From the NCBI GenBank assembly GCA_947165005.1, contig CAMUYN010000006.1, positions 1-47,364 of the forward strand: DNA of 47,364 nt. The letters are read 5' to 3'. Below, one piece after another: positions 19,970-29,732 of this stretch. This stretch comes from an uncultured Bacillota bacterium. GTDB lineage: Bacteria > Bacillota_I > Bacilli_A > RF39 > UBA660. A program made the position numbers and the translations under genes. How positions within the stretch are numbered: the stretch's first letter is position 1; the number at the start of each line of letters is the position of its first letter. A model generated the notes under the pieces. That model ran no database searches. It was not told the origin of the DNA and saw only the letters and a list, made by a program, of their open reading frames with translations.

Positions 19970-21396
19970 TATTCCTCCCTTTTTATCTCTTCAATTTTTA
20001 AAAAATTAGTATATTTTACATTATGTAACGGAAAAGTTCCAACTATAACTATTTTATCTTCATTTTTTAATTCTATGCTTTTCATACATGCCCTTTTTGA
20101 TAATTCAACTAGTTCATCAGTAGTATCAGCTGCTGGAACAGTCATTGGTATTATTCCATAATTGATGGATAACCCTCTAACTACTTTTGAATTTGGTGAA
20201 ATAGCTACGAGAGGGCAACTAGGTTTAAAATTACTAATATCTTTTGCTGTTGTTCCGGTAAGTGTAGTACATACTATAGCTTTAGCATATACTTCCCTTG
20301 CCGCTTCACAAGATGCATACGAAATAGCCTTACTGATATCTATTTTTTTATCTTTTATGATATTTGATAATAAATCCTTATAATCAATATCTTTTTCTAT
20401 CTCCTCAATTGTAGATTTCATTATTTTAACTGCTTCAAGTGGGTAATTGCCAATTGCTGTTTCTTCACCTAGCATTAGCGCATCAGTAGTATCAAGAACT
20501 GCGTTAGCAATATCAGATACTTCTGCACGTGTTGGTTTTATACTATTTTTCATTGATGAAAGCATCTCAGTAGAAATAATACAAATTTTTTCTCGTTCCT
20601 TTATTTTTTTAGTTAGAGATTTTTGAATTCTAGGTAATTTTTCTAAAGATATTTCAATTCCTAAATCACCTCTTGAAATAATAATTCCATCACTCACATT
20701 AAGAATCTTATCTATTTCTTCAAGAGAATCTTTATTTTCTATTTTAGATATTATCTGTATATCATTATCATTTAAACTAATTAATAAATCGTTAACATCA
20801 AGCACATCCATTTCTTCTCTAACATGAGAAAGTGCTAAATAATCAATTTGCATATTAACTGCAAATTTAATTACTTCTTTGTCATAATTTGATAGAAAAT
20901 TAACATTAAATTTAATATCTGGGATATTTATAGTAGATTCAGATATAATATCACCATCATTTAATATTTTACATACTAATGTATCTTCATCTTTACTAAT
21001 AACTTCCAATTTAACAGAAGCATTATTTAAATAAATATTATTGCCTACTGAAGTATGATTTATTATTTCAGAAGCATTAACTGATAACATTTCATTATTA
21101 CCAATGATACTAGAATTAATTATTCTTATTATTTTATCTTTTTCTAAGTGAATACTTGGTCTTTCTAAACCACCAATTCTAAGTTCTGGACCTCTTGTGT
21201 CTAACATGATACCTATTTCTTTATTTATTTCAAAAGATATCTTTCTAACATCAAGAATAACTTCTCTAGCAAATTCTAAAGAAGCATATGCCATATTAAG
21301 TCTAAAAACCGAAACCCCAGAAAGTGCCATCTGTTTTAATATATTATAATCAGATGAACTTGGCCCAATAGTAGCAACTATTTTCGTTTTATTCAT
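19969..21396 (-). CDS. pyk: Pyruvate kinase
   Basis: KIVATIGPSS, LDTRGPELR, SKIEN, SRGDLGIE, KPTRAEVSDIANA. Confidence 0.92.
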   Translation of the reverse strand: MNKTKIVATIGPSSSDYNILKQMALSGVSVFRLNMAYASLEFAREVILDVRKISFEINKEIGIMLDTRGPELRIGGLERPSIHLEKDKIIRIINSSIIGNNEMLSVNASEIINHTSVGNNIYLNNASVKLEVISKDEDTLVCKILNDGDIISESTINIPDIKFNVNFLSNYDKEVIKFAVNMQIDYLALSHVREEMDVLDVNDLLISLNDNDIQIISKIENKDSLEEIDKILNVSDGIIISRGDLGIEISLEKLPRIQKSLTKKIKEREKICIISTEMLSSMKNSIKPTRAEVSDIANAVLDTTDALMLGEETAIGNYPLEAVKIMKSTIEEIEKDIDYKDLLSNIIKDKKIDISKAISYASCEAAREVYAKAIVCTTLTGTTAKDISNFKPSCPLVAISPNSKVVRGLSINYGIIPMTVPAADTTDELVELSKRACMKSIELKNEDKIVIVGTFPLHNVKYTNFLKIEEIKREE

Positions 21397-21438
21397 AGTA
21401 TCACCTATTATAAGTATACTATATTTTATAATTAAAAA

Positions 21439-21469
21439 AAAGTAGAAAAACTAATTTTCTACTTTTTCT
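21439..21469 (-). terminator. dnaE terminator
   Basis: AAAGTAGAAAA-loop-TTTTCTACTTTTT. Confidence 0.75.
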
Positions 21470-24306
21470 ATTGACTTAACTATTAATTGGTAAGAACTAT
21501 TTCTCTTTTCAACATTAGCAAGAATTTTATATACTTCTCCCCTAGTAATATTATAAAAGTTTTCATATATTTTAGGGAACATAACAAGTTCAATAGAATT
21601 AAATTCATCTGATCCTGTTAAGAATAACATTTTTTCATTATTCTTAGTATTAATTTCTCTTTTCTTATCTACTAATAAATATATAGTAATTGTCTTATTA
21701 AAATACATCTTAATATTATTAGTAGTAATATTATTATTTCTATATTTTTGTACTGGATGCATAGATAAATAGAAACCAAAACTATCATATTCCATACTAA
21801 TTAATTCATCTTTTGAATATTCTTCTTTTATATCAAATTCAGGTTTATCTACTAAGGAAGAATCTAAATCTTTAACTAGTTCTGCATAATTAATAAATGA
21901 ATCTAAATTGTCTATTAAAGTCTTTCTATTATTAAATGAATCAAAACATCCAGAAAGTATTAATGAAGTTAATACTTTCTTATTAACACCTTTACTATAA
22001 TTTCTAACTAAGAAATCTATAAAGTCTTTATACTCACCATTTTTCTTTTCTTCAATTATCTGATTAGAAATAGTAGCACCTATATTCTTAATTGAGGCAA
22101 GTGGAAATCTAATACCTTTATCCTCAAGAGTATATTCTTTATCACTCTTATTGATATCAGGCATTAGTATGCTTATTTTATTTAATTTACATTCATCTAT
22201 ATATTCTTTTGTTTTTATTTCATTACCTATTACATTACTTAGTAAATATTTCATAAAATATTCTGGATAATGAGCTTTTAAATAAGCCATTTGATAAGAT
22301 ATTAATGAATATGATACTGAGTGTGATTTATTAAATCCATAAGATGCAAATTTAAGTATATAATCAAATGTCTTTTCTGCATCTTCTTTTGAATAATTAT
22401 TATTAATAGAACCCTCTATAAATTTATCTCTATATGATTCCATTAATTCAATCTTTTTCTTAGACATAGCTCTTCTTAAATTATCTGCTTGTGAAAGACT
22501 AAAATTTGCCATTTGCTGTGCTATTCTCATTATTTGTTCTTGGTAAATAATTATTCCATATGTGCTTTCTAATATTTCTTTTACTGCATCAGAAACATAA
22601 GTAACTTTTTCCTTACCTTCTTTCCTTTTGATATAACTATCTATATTTTGCATTGGTCCTGGTCTAAATAAAGCTAGAATTACTGCTAAATCATCAAAGT
22701 TATCTACTCTAAATTTTCTAAGAACATTCTTTATTCCAGAACTTTCAAATTGAAATATTCCATCAGTATTTACTTTTCTAAATACATCTAAAGTCTTTTC
22801 ATCATTAAGTGGAATAGTATTTATATTAATATCTTTTATTTCATCACATAAATTACTAATTAAAATTAAATTATCAAGCGATAAGAAATCCATCTTAAGA
22901 AGACCTAATTCCTCTATATAATTCATTGTATAACCTGATACTAAAGTGCCATTATTATCATATAAAGGAATATATCTATCTAAGGTCTTATTAGATATTA
23001 TTACTCCTGCAGCATGAATAGATGTTAATCTTTTTAGACCTTCTAATTTAAGTGATATCATACATACTTTAGTAAGAAGTGGATCTTTCTCTATCATATT
23101 TCTTATATTTATATTATCTAGATTCTCTTTTAAAGACATATTTGAATCAATATATTTAACAAATGAATCTATTTTATCTTCAAGATTAAATATACGAGCC
23201 ACATCTCTTAAAACCATTTTAGATTTCATCGTTCCATATGTAATAATATTACATACTCTTTTTCTGCCATATTTATCTATTACATAGTTAACTACATCTT
23301 CTTTTTTATTTGAATCAAAATCTATATCTATATCTGGCATAGTAATTCTATCTTTATTAAGAAATCTTTCAAATAACAAATCATATTTAATTGGATCTAT
23401 ATCTGTTATACCTAAAGAGTAACTGACTAATGAACCTGCTGCAGATCCTCTTCCTGGACCCACTAAAATATTATTTTTCTTAGCAAATTTAACATAATCC
23501 CATACTACTAAGAAGTAATCATTAAATCCCATATTATTAATAACATCAAGTTCCATCATTAATCTATCTGCATATTTCATTGGAACTTTGTTATTAAATC
23601 TCTTCATTAATCCTTTTTTACATAATTTTTCTAAATAAGTTTTTGAATCTTCATTAACAAAATCATATTTAGGTAATAAATCATTCTTTTTAATCTCAAA
23701 ATTACATAAATTATCTATTTCTTTATAATTATTTAGTATATTATTATCAAGTTCTATTTCTTTATAATAATCTTCTTTTATAGTAATCTCATCACTAATA
23801 GATTTGCCTGTTTTAATTAGTTCTAGATATTTTAAATACTCTAAATCTTTTTTATCTAAACATTTTACAATATTTAAATATATATTTTTAAAACTATAAT
23901 CTATTTCATCAGATTCATTAAAAGCTAAATAAGTATCAGGAAAATTAAATACACTATATAAATCTTTTGATTTATATGGCAAAACCATTATTAAGTTAGA
24001 AGAATTATTCTTTATATTATCTATAGTTTTTTCATTACTAGATATATAACATAAATTTTGATATCCCTCATAGTTTTTAGCGTATAAATATATAGATTTA
24101 TCCTCTAGTACTATTTCTAATCCTGGTATTAATTTTATATTATTTTTTTTTAATTCATTATAATATTCCATGACATAAGAAAGATTATCATCTACTATAC
24201 CTATAATATTAATATTCTTATCCTTAAGAAAATTAACTAAATCATTTGGTTTAAGTAAGGAGGTAAGAATAGAATAATCAGTTTTAATAAACATTGGTAT
24301 ATACAT
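21451..24306 (-). CDS. dnaE: DNA polymerase III alpha subunit, DnaE type
   Basis: GPGRGSAAGSLVSY, PDIDIDFD, FRPGPMQN, FNKSHSVSYSLISYQMAYLKAHYP. Confidence 0.96.
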   Translation of the reverse strand: MYIPMFIKTDYSILTSLLKPNDLVNFLKDKNINIIGIVDDNLSYVMEYYNELKKNNIKLIPGLEIVLEDKSIYLYAKNYEGYQNLCYISSNEKTIDNIKNNSSNLIMVLPYKSKDLYSVFNFPDTYLAFNESDEIDYSFKNIYLNIVKCLDKKDLEYLKYLELIKTGKSISDEITIKEDYYKEIELDNNILNNYKEIDNLCNFEIKKNDLLPKYDFVNEDSKTYLEKLCKKGLMKRFNNKVPMKYADRLMMELDVINNMGFNDYFLVVWDYVKFAKKNNILVGPGRGSAAGSLVSYSLGITDIDPIKYDLLFERFLNKDRITMPDIDIDFDSNKKEDVVNYVIDKYGRKRVCNIITYGTMKSKMVLRDVARIFNLEDKIDSFVKYIDSNMSLKENLDNINIRNMIEKDPLLTKVCMISLKLEGLKRLTSIHAAGVIISNKTLDRYIPLYDNNGTLVSGYTMNYIEELGLLKMDFLSLDNLILISNLCDEIKDININTIPLNDEKTLDVFRKVNTDGIFQFESSGIKNVLRKFRVDNFDDLAVILALFRPGPMQNIDSYIKRKEGKEKVTYVSDAVKEILESTYGIIIYQEQIMRIAQQMANFSLSQADNLRRAMSKKKIELMESYRDKFIEGSINNNYSKEDAEKTFDYILKFASYGFNKSHSVSYSLISYQMAYLKAHYPEYFMKYLLSNVIGNEIKTKEYIDECKLNKISILMPDINKSDKEYTLEDKGIRFPLASIKNIGATISNQIIEEKKNGEYKDFIDFLVRNYSKGVNKKVLTSLILSGCFDSFNNRKTLIDNLDSFINYAELVKDLDSSLVDKPEFDIKEEYSKDELISMEYDSFGFYLSMHPVQKYRNNNITTNNIKMYFNKTITIYLLVDKKREINTKNNEKMLFLTGSDEFNSIELVMFPKIYENFYNITRGEVYKILANVEKRNSSYQLIVKSIEKVEN

Positions 24307-24357
24307 ATTAATTACCTCCCTTTAAGTTAATTATACTATAAAATAAAGGGAAATCAA

Positions 24358-24386
24358 TTGACTAATTCTAAATAATATGATAAAGT
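24358..24386 (+). promoter_or_regulatory. Predicted promoter of rpmB
   Basis: TTGACT, 17 nt, TAAAGT. Confidence 0.55.
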
Positions 24387-24415
24387 TAATGAAGTAAAGT
24401 TTTTAAGGAGGAATT

Positions 24416-24586
24416 ATGGCTAATAAATTAACTGCAAAGACAAAGAATTTTGCAAATAATAAATCTCATGCGAATAATAAAACTAAAAGAGTTCAAAATT
24501 TAAATTATCAAAAAGTAAATATTAATGGTGTAACTATTAAAACTACTACAAGAGAAGCAAGAACTTTAAAGAAAGCATCAAAATAA
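24416..24586 (+). CDS. rpmB: 50S ribosomal protein L28
   Basis: AAGGAGG then MANKLTAKTKNFANNKSHANNKTKRVQNLNYQKVNINGVTIKTTTREARTLKKASK*; SHANNKTKR matches the L28 core; below ORF-track length cutoff. Confidence 0.88.
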   Translation: MANKLTAKTKNFANNKSHANNKTKRVQNLNYQKVNINGVTIKTTTREARTLKKASK

Positions 24587-24620
24587 AACCAACTATTCAG
24601 TTGGTTTTATTTTTTTTACT
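24585..24620. terminator. Intrinsic terminator of rpmB
   Basis: AAAACCAACT-attc-AGTTGGTTTTATTTTTTTT. Confidence 0.85.
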
Positions 24621-25237
24621 AAATTATTATTTAGTTCATTTTTATTAATTCTAGTCATTACACCTTGCCTAAAAGAAATATATGAATCAATATAATCTGG
24701 TTTTATATATGCCATACCATCTATTATATTAAATATATCGCAAAAATAATAATCACTATAATTACCATCTCTAGTAACTAATTCGCTTGGAAATGTTAAT
24801 ACAAATTCCCCCTTTGAATTAATTAAATTTTCTTTTAGAGAATACATAACGTCTATAATATTATCATTAAATCTTAGTGTTGATTCTAGGTTTGCTTTTG
24901 ATTTATTTGATTTGTCCAATATTCCAGTAGTAATTACTTTTTTTGCCAAATCACTTTGTAAAGAATCATCTTCATTCAAATATATTGCTACTGTTAATTT
25001 ATCATTTTCTGTTAATGCTTCTAAAGATCTTCCAGTTCCACTTATTACCGGATACTTATCATCTGTTTTTTTAGCATAATTATAAAAGAAAACTAACTCT
25101 TTTGTATTTTTAATTTGATTAAAACGTCTTATAAAATATTTTGAAGAACATACGGAGTATAATCCCTGTCTTTCTAATTTCTCAATATGTTCTTTAATAT
25201 CCTTTAACATTTCTTTTTTAAAAAAAATATTTATCAT
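24593..25237 (-). CDS. Hypothetical protein
   Basis: Intact 214-aa ORF. Confidence 0.65.
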   Translation of the reverse strand: MINIFFKKEMLKDIKEHIEKLERQGLYSVCSSKYFIRRFNQIKNTKELVFFYNYAKKTDDKYPVISGTGRSLEALTENDKLTVAIYLNEDDSLQSDLAKKVITTGILDKSNKSKANLESTLRFNDNIIDVMYSLKENLINSKGEFVLTFPSELVTRDGNYSDYYFCDIFNIIDGMAYIKPDYIDSYISFRQGVMTRINKNELNNNLVKKIKPTE

Positions 25238-25255
25238 TATACCCCCTGATTAGTT

Positions 25256-27007
25256 TTATTTTTTCTCATTAACAGTATTTTTAACTAATTTAATAAAATC
25301 TTCTATAGAAACTGTTATTGTTTCTTCAGAACCATATCTTCTATAAGAAATTGTCTTATTATCTCTTTCATTATCACCTAAAATTAAAGTTATTGGAATC
25401 TTTCTAGTAATAGATTCTCTTAACTTATAACCCATCTTTTCATCTCTATCATCAAGTTCTACTCTTATGTCATTATCTTTTAATAATTTTAATACTTCTT
25501 TAGAATATTCTAAATGATATTCATTATTAATAGGAACGATATTAGCTTGAACTGGAGATAACCATAAAGGAAGTATTCCTTTAGTTTCTTCTAAGTAATA
25601 AGCAATAAATCTATCAAGTGATCCAAATACTGCTCTATGAATAACTACCGGAGTTTTCTTAGAACCATCTTTATCAACATAAGTTAAATCAAATTTCATT
25701 GGCAAGCAAAAATCTAATTGACAAGTTGAAATAGTTACTTCATTACCTACAGCAGGTTTAACTTGAACATCTAATTTTGGTCCATAGAAAGCAGCTTCAC
25801 CTGTTTTTTCAACATATTCAATACCTAAATCATTAAGTATCTTTCTTAAAGAATTTTCTGCATTATCCCACATTTCATCATCTGGATAATACTTAACTTT
25901 ATCCTCTGGATCTCTTAGAGATAATTCAAATCTATAGTTAGTTATATTTAATTCTTTATAGCATTCAAGTATTAAATCTACTACACCCTTAAATTCAGAT
26001 TCAACTTGTTCTGGAGTACAGAATATATGTGAATCATTTTGGCAGAAAGTTCTAACTCTTTCAACACCTTTTAGGGAACCACTTGATTCATATCTACAAT
26101 CTCTTGCTATTTCAGCAATTCTTATTGGTAAATCCTTATATGAATGAATACCATTTCCATAAATTACCATGTGATGAGGACAGTTCATTGGTCTAAGTAC
26201 AAATTCCTCACCTTCAACTTCCATTTTAGGAAACATATTTTCTCTATAATGATCCCAGTGTCCACTTGTTTTATATAATTCAACATTACCAAGTGGTGGA
26301 GTTTGAACATGTAAATATCCTCTCTTTAATTCTTTATTTCTAATATAGTTTTCAAGTTCATTCCATAGAATAAATCCATTTGGTAAATACATAGGTAATC
26401 CTTTACCTACTAATTCACTTATCATAAAGATACCCATATCTTTACCTATTTTTCTATGATCTCTTTCTTTTGCTTCCTCAAGTTCTTGTAAGTATGCATT
26501 TAAATCTTCTTCATTTTCAAAACATACTCCATATATTCTTTGAAGAACTTTATTCTTAGAGTCACCTTTATAATATGCACCAGATACTTTAGTTAATTTA
26601 AAGTATTTCATCGATTTAGTTGTAGGCATATGAGGTCCTCTACATAAATCAATAAAATCATCTTGTTTATATGCAGATATAGTTTCTCCATCAGGAATAT
26701 TTTCTATTAATTCTATCTTGTATGGATTATCTTTAAATGTTTCAAGGGCGTCTTCTTTAGAAAGTTCTATTCTAGTAATTCTCTTATCACTCTTAGCAAT
26801 TTTCTTCATTTCTCTTTCTATTGTAGGAAGGTCTTCTTCAGTTACTACTTTATCTCCCATATCAATATCATAATAGAATCCTGTTTCAATTGCAGGGCCT
26901 ACCCAGAACTTAGCTTCTGGATATAGATGTTTAATCGCATGTGCAAGTAAATGTGCACAACTATGGTTAAGCATATCTAAGTTTTCATTTTCTTTAATAT
27001 TAATCAT
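25256..27007 (-). CDS. thrS: Threonyl-tRNA synthetase (no TGS domain visible)
   Basis: HSCAHLLAHA, RPMNCPHH, FCQNDSHIFC, TSTCQLDF-type motifs; T-box upstream. Confidence 0.97.
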   Translation of the reverse strand: MINIKENENLDMLNHSCAHLLAHAIKHLYPEAKFWVGPAIETGFYYDIDMGDKVVTEEDLPTIEREMKKIAKSDKRITRIELSKEDALETFKDNPYKIELIENIPDGETISAYKQDDFIDLCRGPHMPTTKSMKYFKLTKVSGAYYKGDSKNKVLQRIYGVCFENEEDLNAYLQELEEAKERDHRKIGKDMGIFMISELVGKGLPMYLPNGFILWNELENYIRNKELKRGYLHVQTPPLGNVELYKTSGHWDHYRENMFPKMEVEGEEFVLRPMNCPHHMVIYGNGIHSYKDLPIRIAEIARDCRYESSGSLKGVERVRTFCQNDSHIFCTPEQVESEFKGVVDLILECYKELNITNYRFELSLRDPEDKVKYYPDDEMWDNAENSLRKILNDLGIEYVEKTGEAAFYGPKLDVQVKPAVGNEVTISTCQLDFCLPMKFDLTYVDKDGSKKTPVVIHRAVFGSLDRFIAYYLEETKGILPLWLSPVQANIVPINNEYHLEYSKEVLKLLKDNDIRVELDDRDEKMGYKLRESITRKIPITLILGDNERDNKTISYRRYGSEETITVSIEDFIKLVKNTVNEKK

Positions 27008-27026
27008 ATTTTCCTCCTATAAATTA

Positions 27027-27222
27027 AAAAAAGGATGGTACTAAGGAGTGCATAAGCACGGTACCATCCTCTTATTTACTTAATTACATAACGGCTCTTC
27101 ACCGGGAATTATTATTCCTCTCAAAAAGTAGTAATTATTTAATATATCTGTTAATATTCCACCATCATTAACTCTCTATTAGACCTAATTAAATAATCAT
27201 GTCTTTTCTCATTGATTTCGAA
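27027..27222 (-). promoter_or_regulatory. T-box riboswitch leader of thrS
   Basis: AGGATGGTACCGTGC T-box pairing into GGATGGTACC...GGTACTATCC-type terminator at 27031-27070; Stem I ATTATTTAAT/ATTAAATAAT and AAAAG/CTTTT flank a loop with ACU-A (Thr). Confidence 0.93.
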
Positions 27223-27241
27223 CTAATAATAACACATATTT

Positions 27242-28810
27242 TTATTCTTGTAAAGTATTTGGTTTATTAGACCTATTTATTTCATTTTTTAAACTACTTA
27301 ATTTTAATCTTAATTCATTTCTCTCATTTATATCTATTCTATCAAAAATACATTTACATATTGAAGTCTGGTTTATATAACTTCTTAAATCCCATATAGG
27401 AGAAGTAAACCTAGCATAAGTAGTTAAATTATTATCATCAAATCCGGTATCACAATATACCTTGTTAATAGATACTGCACTTCGTTTATCACTATCTACT
27501 TGATATAGAATTGGATATCTACTTTTACTAGCCAAATCGCTTACTATGCATCCATATAATAACATGAATTTTTGAACTAAAGCATGTGCCATCTTTGATG
27601 GGCCAGGAAAATCTGGTAATTTTGAATTATTGACTATATTATATAAGCCAATTAAATCAATAATTGTTTGGCATAATTTATCATTATTTTTGTTACTTAA
27701 TATTTTTGACACATCATCATATAACAAATTGTTACTAACTGTTACATTTGTCATTAATATTTTTTTATCGAGTATTAAACCTGTTTTAGATACTTCAACA
27801 AATAAACTAATTGCATTTTTATCAATTGTTTGTCTTAATGATGCCTGCGATTTAAATTCTAAAGTTTCTTCACTAGGAGACATAATACCAAGTGAATAAA
27901 CATCTGCAATATGAATTCCCAAAATATACCCAGAATCAATTTTTTCTATACTTATTGCATCATCAAATTTCGAAGTATTTTCATTATCAATAGTAACGAT
28001 AAAATCATCCAATCTATATCTACCTGTCTGAGGGTTATAATCCAATTTAGAAATTTTTTCATTTAATTTTGACTTAGATATATCACTATATTTATTAAAA
28101 CCACAAATATTTAATACTCTTTTGTCCAGTGTATAAATATTTGCCTCCTTTATTAAATTTGCTAAACAAATATAATAATGCTTTCTTAAAAAATCATTTT
28201 CATGTGTTGCTAATAAAAATGCTTTATAAAATCTTTCATTAAATCTTCTTCCATTATTCTTACTATTTTGTAAAACAGGTAGATTATAGAATAATGTTGG
28301 TAATAAACTAGAATCATCAAAATCATCAGGATATAATAAATCATCGATTAGCATATCAAATTCAATTTCTTTTTCTATTTGTTTATTATTACTTTTTAAA
28401 GAATCAATGATAATTCTTTTTAATACCTTTAGTTCCTCTAATATGTTATTGATATTTTCTATCGATATTTTATCTGACTCCGGATCTAAATTTCCTAATT
28501 TAACAGCTAATGCAAGCCTTAATTTTTCTATTCTTATTACAGTTTTCTTTATATCTGATTCTTTAGAGCCCCTCAAATTATTACTTAAATATTTAAACAT
28601 ATTTCTTATTTGTGGAGTACTAATAATATTATCATTATTAACATTTAAGAAGGCCGCTTCAAAGATATCGAAACTTATGTTCCTAGTTCTAAACTGACTA
28701 TATGATATGTTTGAATATTCTGGTATAGATTTAACCCTATTATAAAACTTAATAGGTTTAACTACAGAATATTTAAATTCTTTTAGCGTACTGCTTAAAC
28801 TTTCACCCAT
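27242..28810 (-). CDS. RNB-domain (RNase II/R-like) protein, catalytically divergent
   Basis: TIDNENTSKFDDAISIE...LGIHIADV and ARFTSPIWDLRSYINQ. Confidence 0.8.
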   Translation of the reverse strand: MGESLSSTLKEFKYSVVKPIKFYNRVKSIPEYSNISYSQFRTRNISFDIFEAAFLNVNNDNIISTPQIRNMFKYLSNNLRGSKESDIKKTVIRIEKLRLALAVKLGNLDPESDKISIENINNILEELKVLKRIIIDSLKSNNKQIEKEIEFDMLIDDLLYPDDFDDSSLLPTLFYNLPVLQNSKNNGRRFNERFYKAFLLATHENDFLRKHYYICLANLIKEANIYTLDKRVLNICGFNKYSDISKSKLNEKISKLDYNPQTGRYRLDDFIVTIDNENTSKFDDAISIEKIDSGYILGIHIADVYSLGIMSPSEETLEFKSQASLRQTIDKNAISLFVEVSKTGLILDKKILMTNVTVSNNLLYDDVSKILSNKNNDKLCQTIIDLIGLYNIVNNSKLPDFPGPSKMAHALVQKFMLLYGCIVSDLASKSRYPILYQVDSDKRSAVSINKVYCDTGFDDNNLTTYARFTSPIWDLRSYINQTSICKCIFDRIDINERNELRLKLSSLKNEINRSNKPNTLQE

Positions 28811-28821
28811 GTAATCTCCTA

Positions 28822-29724
28822 TTATTTTCTTTGATTTTTACTAATTAACTTTAATTCATCTGTTAAATATTTTATTCTCTCAATAATTCTTTTAGCTTTT
28901 AATTTATCAACAGTATTTTTCCCTTCACTAAGATTAATTTCAAGTTCTTCAATACTTAGATTTGAAGTAAAAAATGTAGGCATATTATTATCCATTCTAT
29001 ATTGAAGTATAGGCCCAAGTATTTCATCTCTTGACCAAGGAGTCACATTTTCTGCTCCAATATCATCAAGAAGTAATAGATCACTCTTTCTTGCATAGTC
29101 ATATTGTTCTTCAAAATCAGTATCAAATGATGACTTTAGAATCCTAAGAAATTCAGGATAATATATCATTGCAGCAGTATATCCATCTTTAACAAGTTCA
29201 TTAAGACATGCTGATATAACATATGATTTTCCAGAACCAAAATTACCACTTAAATATAATCCTTTTTTTGCATTTCCTTTTTTATATTCTTTAATAAAAG
29301 TAGTAATCCATTTTATCAATTCTATTCTATTTTTATCATCAGTATATATTTCACTCATTTTTGCATTTCTAATCTGCTTAGAAACTTCAAATTTATAACC
29401 TTTTTTGACATACTCTACCTCATTTAGTTCTTCCTTCTTAGCATTTGAAGCCTTATAAGTAAAGTTAAGTACACCATCAACTACATAAGGAGTAAAAATA
29501 AAACCTGGTATCTCATTTATTAAGCACCTATCATCTTGCTCTGAATTTTTTAGTTCATTAGCTGCTTGCATTATCTTTGAAGTATATTTCATTAGTTCTT
29601 TATCTTCAATTTTTAAAGATGATACTATTTTTTTAAAATACTCATCCTTTAATGCTTCTTTATATTCTTTCTCTAATAAATTTTTATTTGTCTTTATATT
29701 ATTTATACTATTTATATCTTTCAT
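28822..29724 (-). CDS. dnaI: Primosomal protein DnaI / helicase loader
   Basis: GNFGSGKSYVISA Walker A, LLLLDDIGAE, FTSNLS. Confidence 0.93.
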   Translation of the reverse strand: MKDINSINNIKTNKNLLEKEYKEALKDEYFKKIVSSLKIEDKELMKYTSKIMQAANELKNSEQDDRCLINEIPGFIFTPYVVDGVLNFTYKASNAKKEELNEVEYVKKGYKFEVSKQIRNAKMSEIYTDDKNRIELIKWITTFIKEYKKGNAKKGLYLSGNFGSGKSYVISACLNELVKDGYTAAMIYYPEFLRILKSSFDTDFEEQYDYARKSDLLLLDDIGAENVTPWSRDEILGPILQYRMDNNMPTFFTSNLSIEELEINLSEGKNTVDKLKAKRIIERIKYLTDELKLISKNQRK

Positions 29725-29732
29725 AAAACCCT

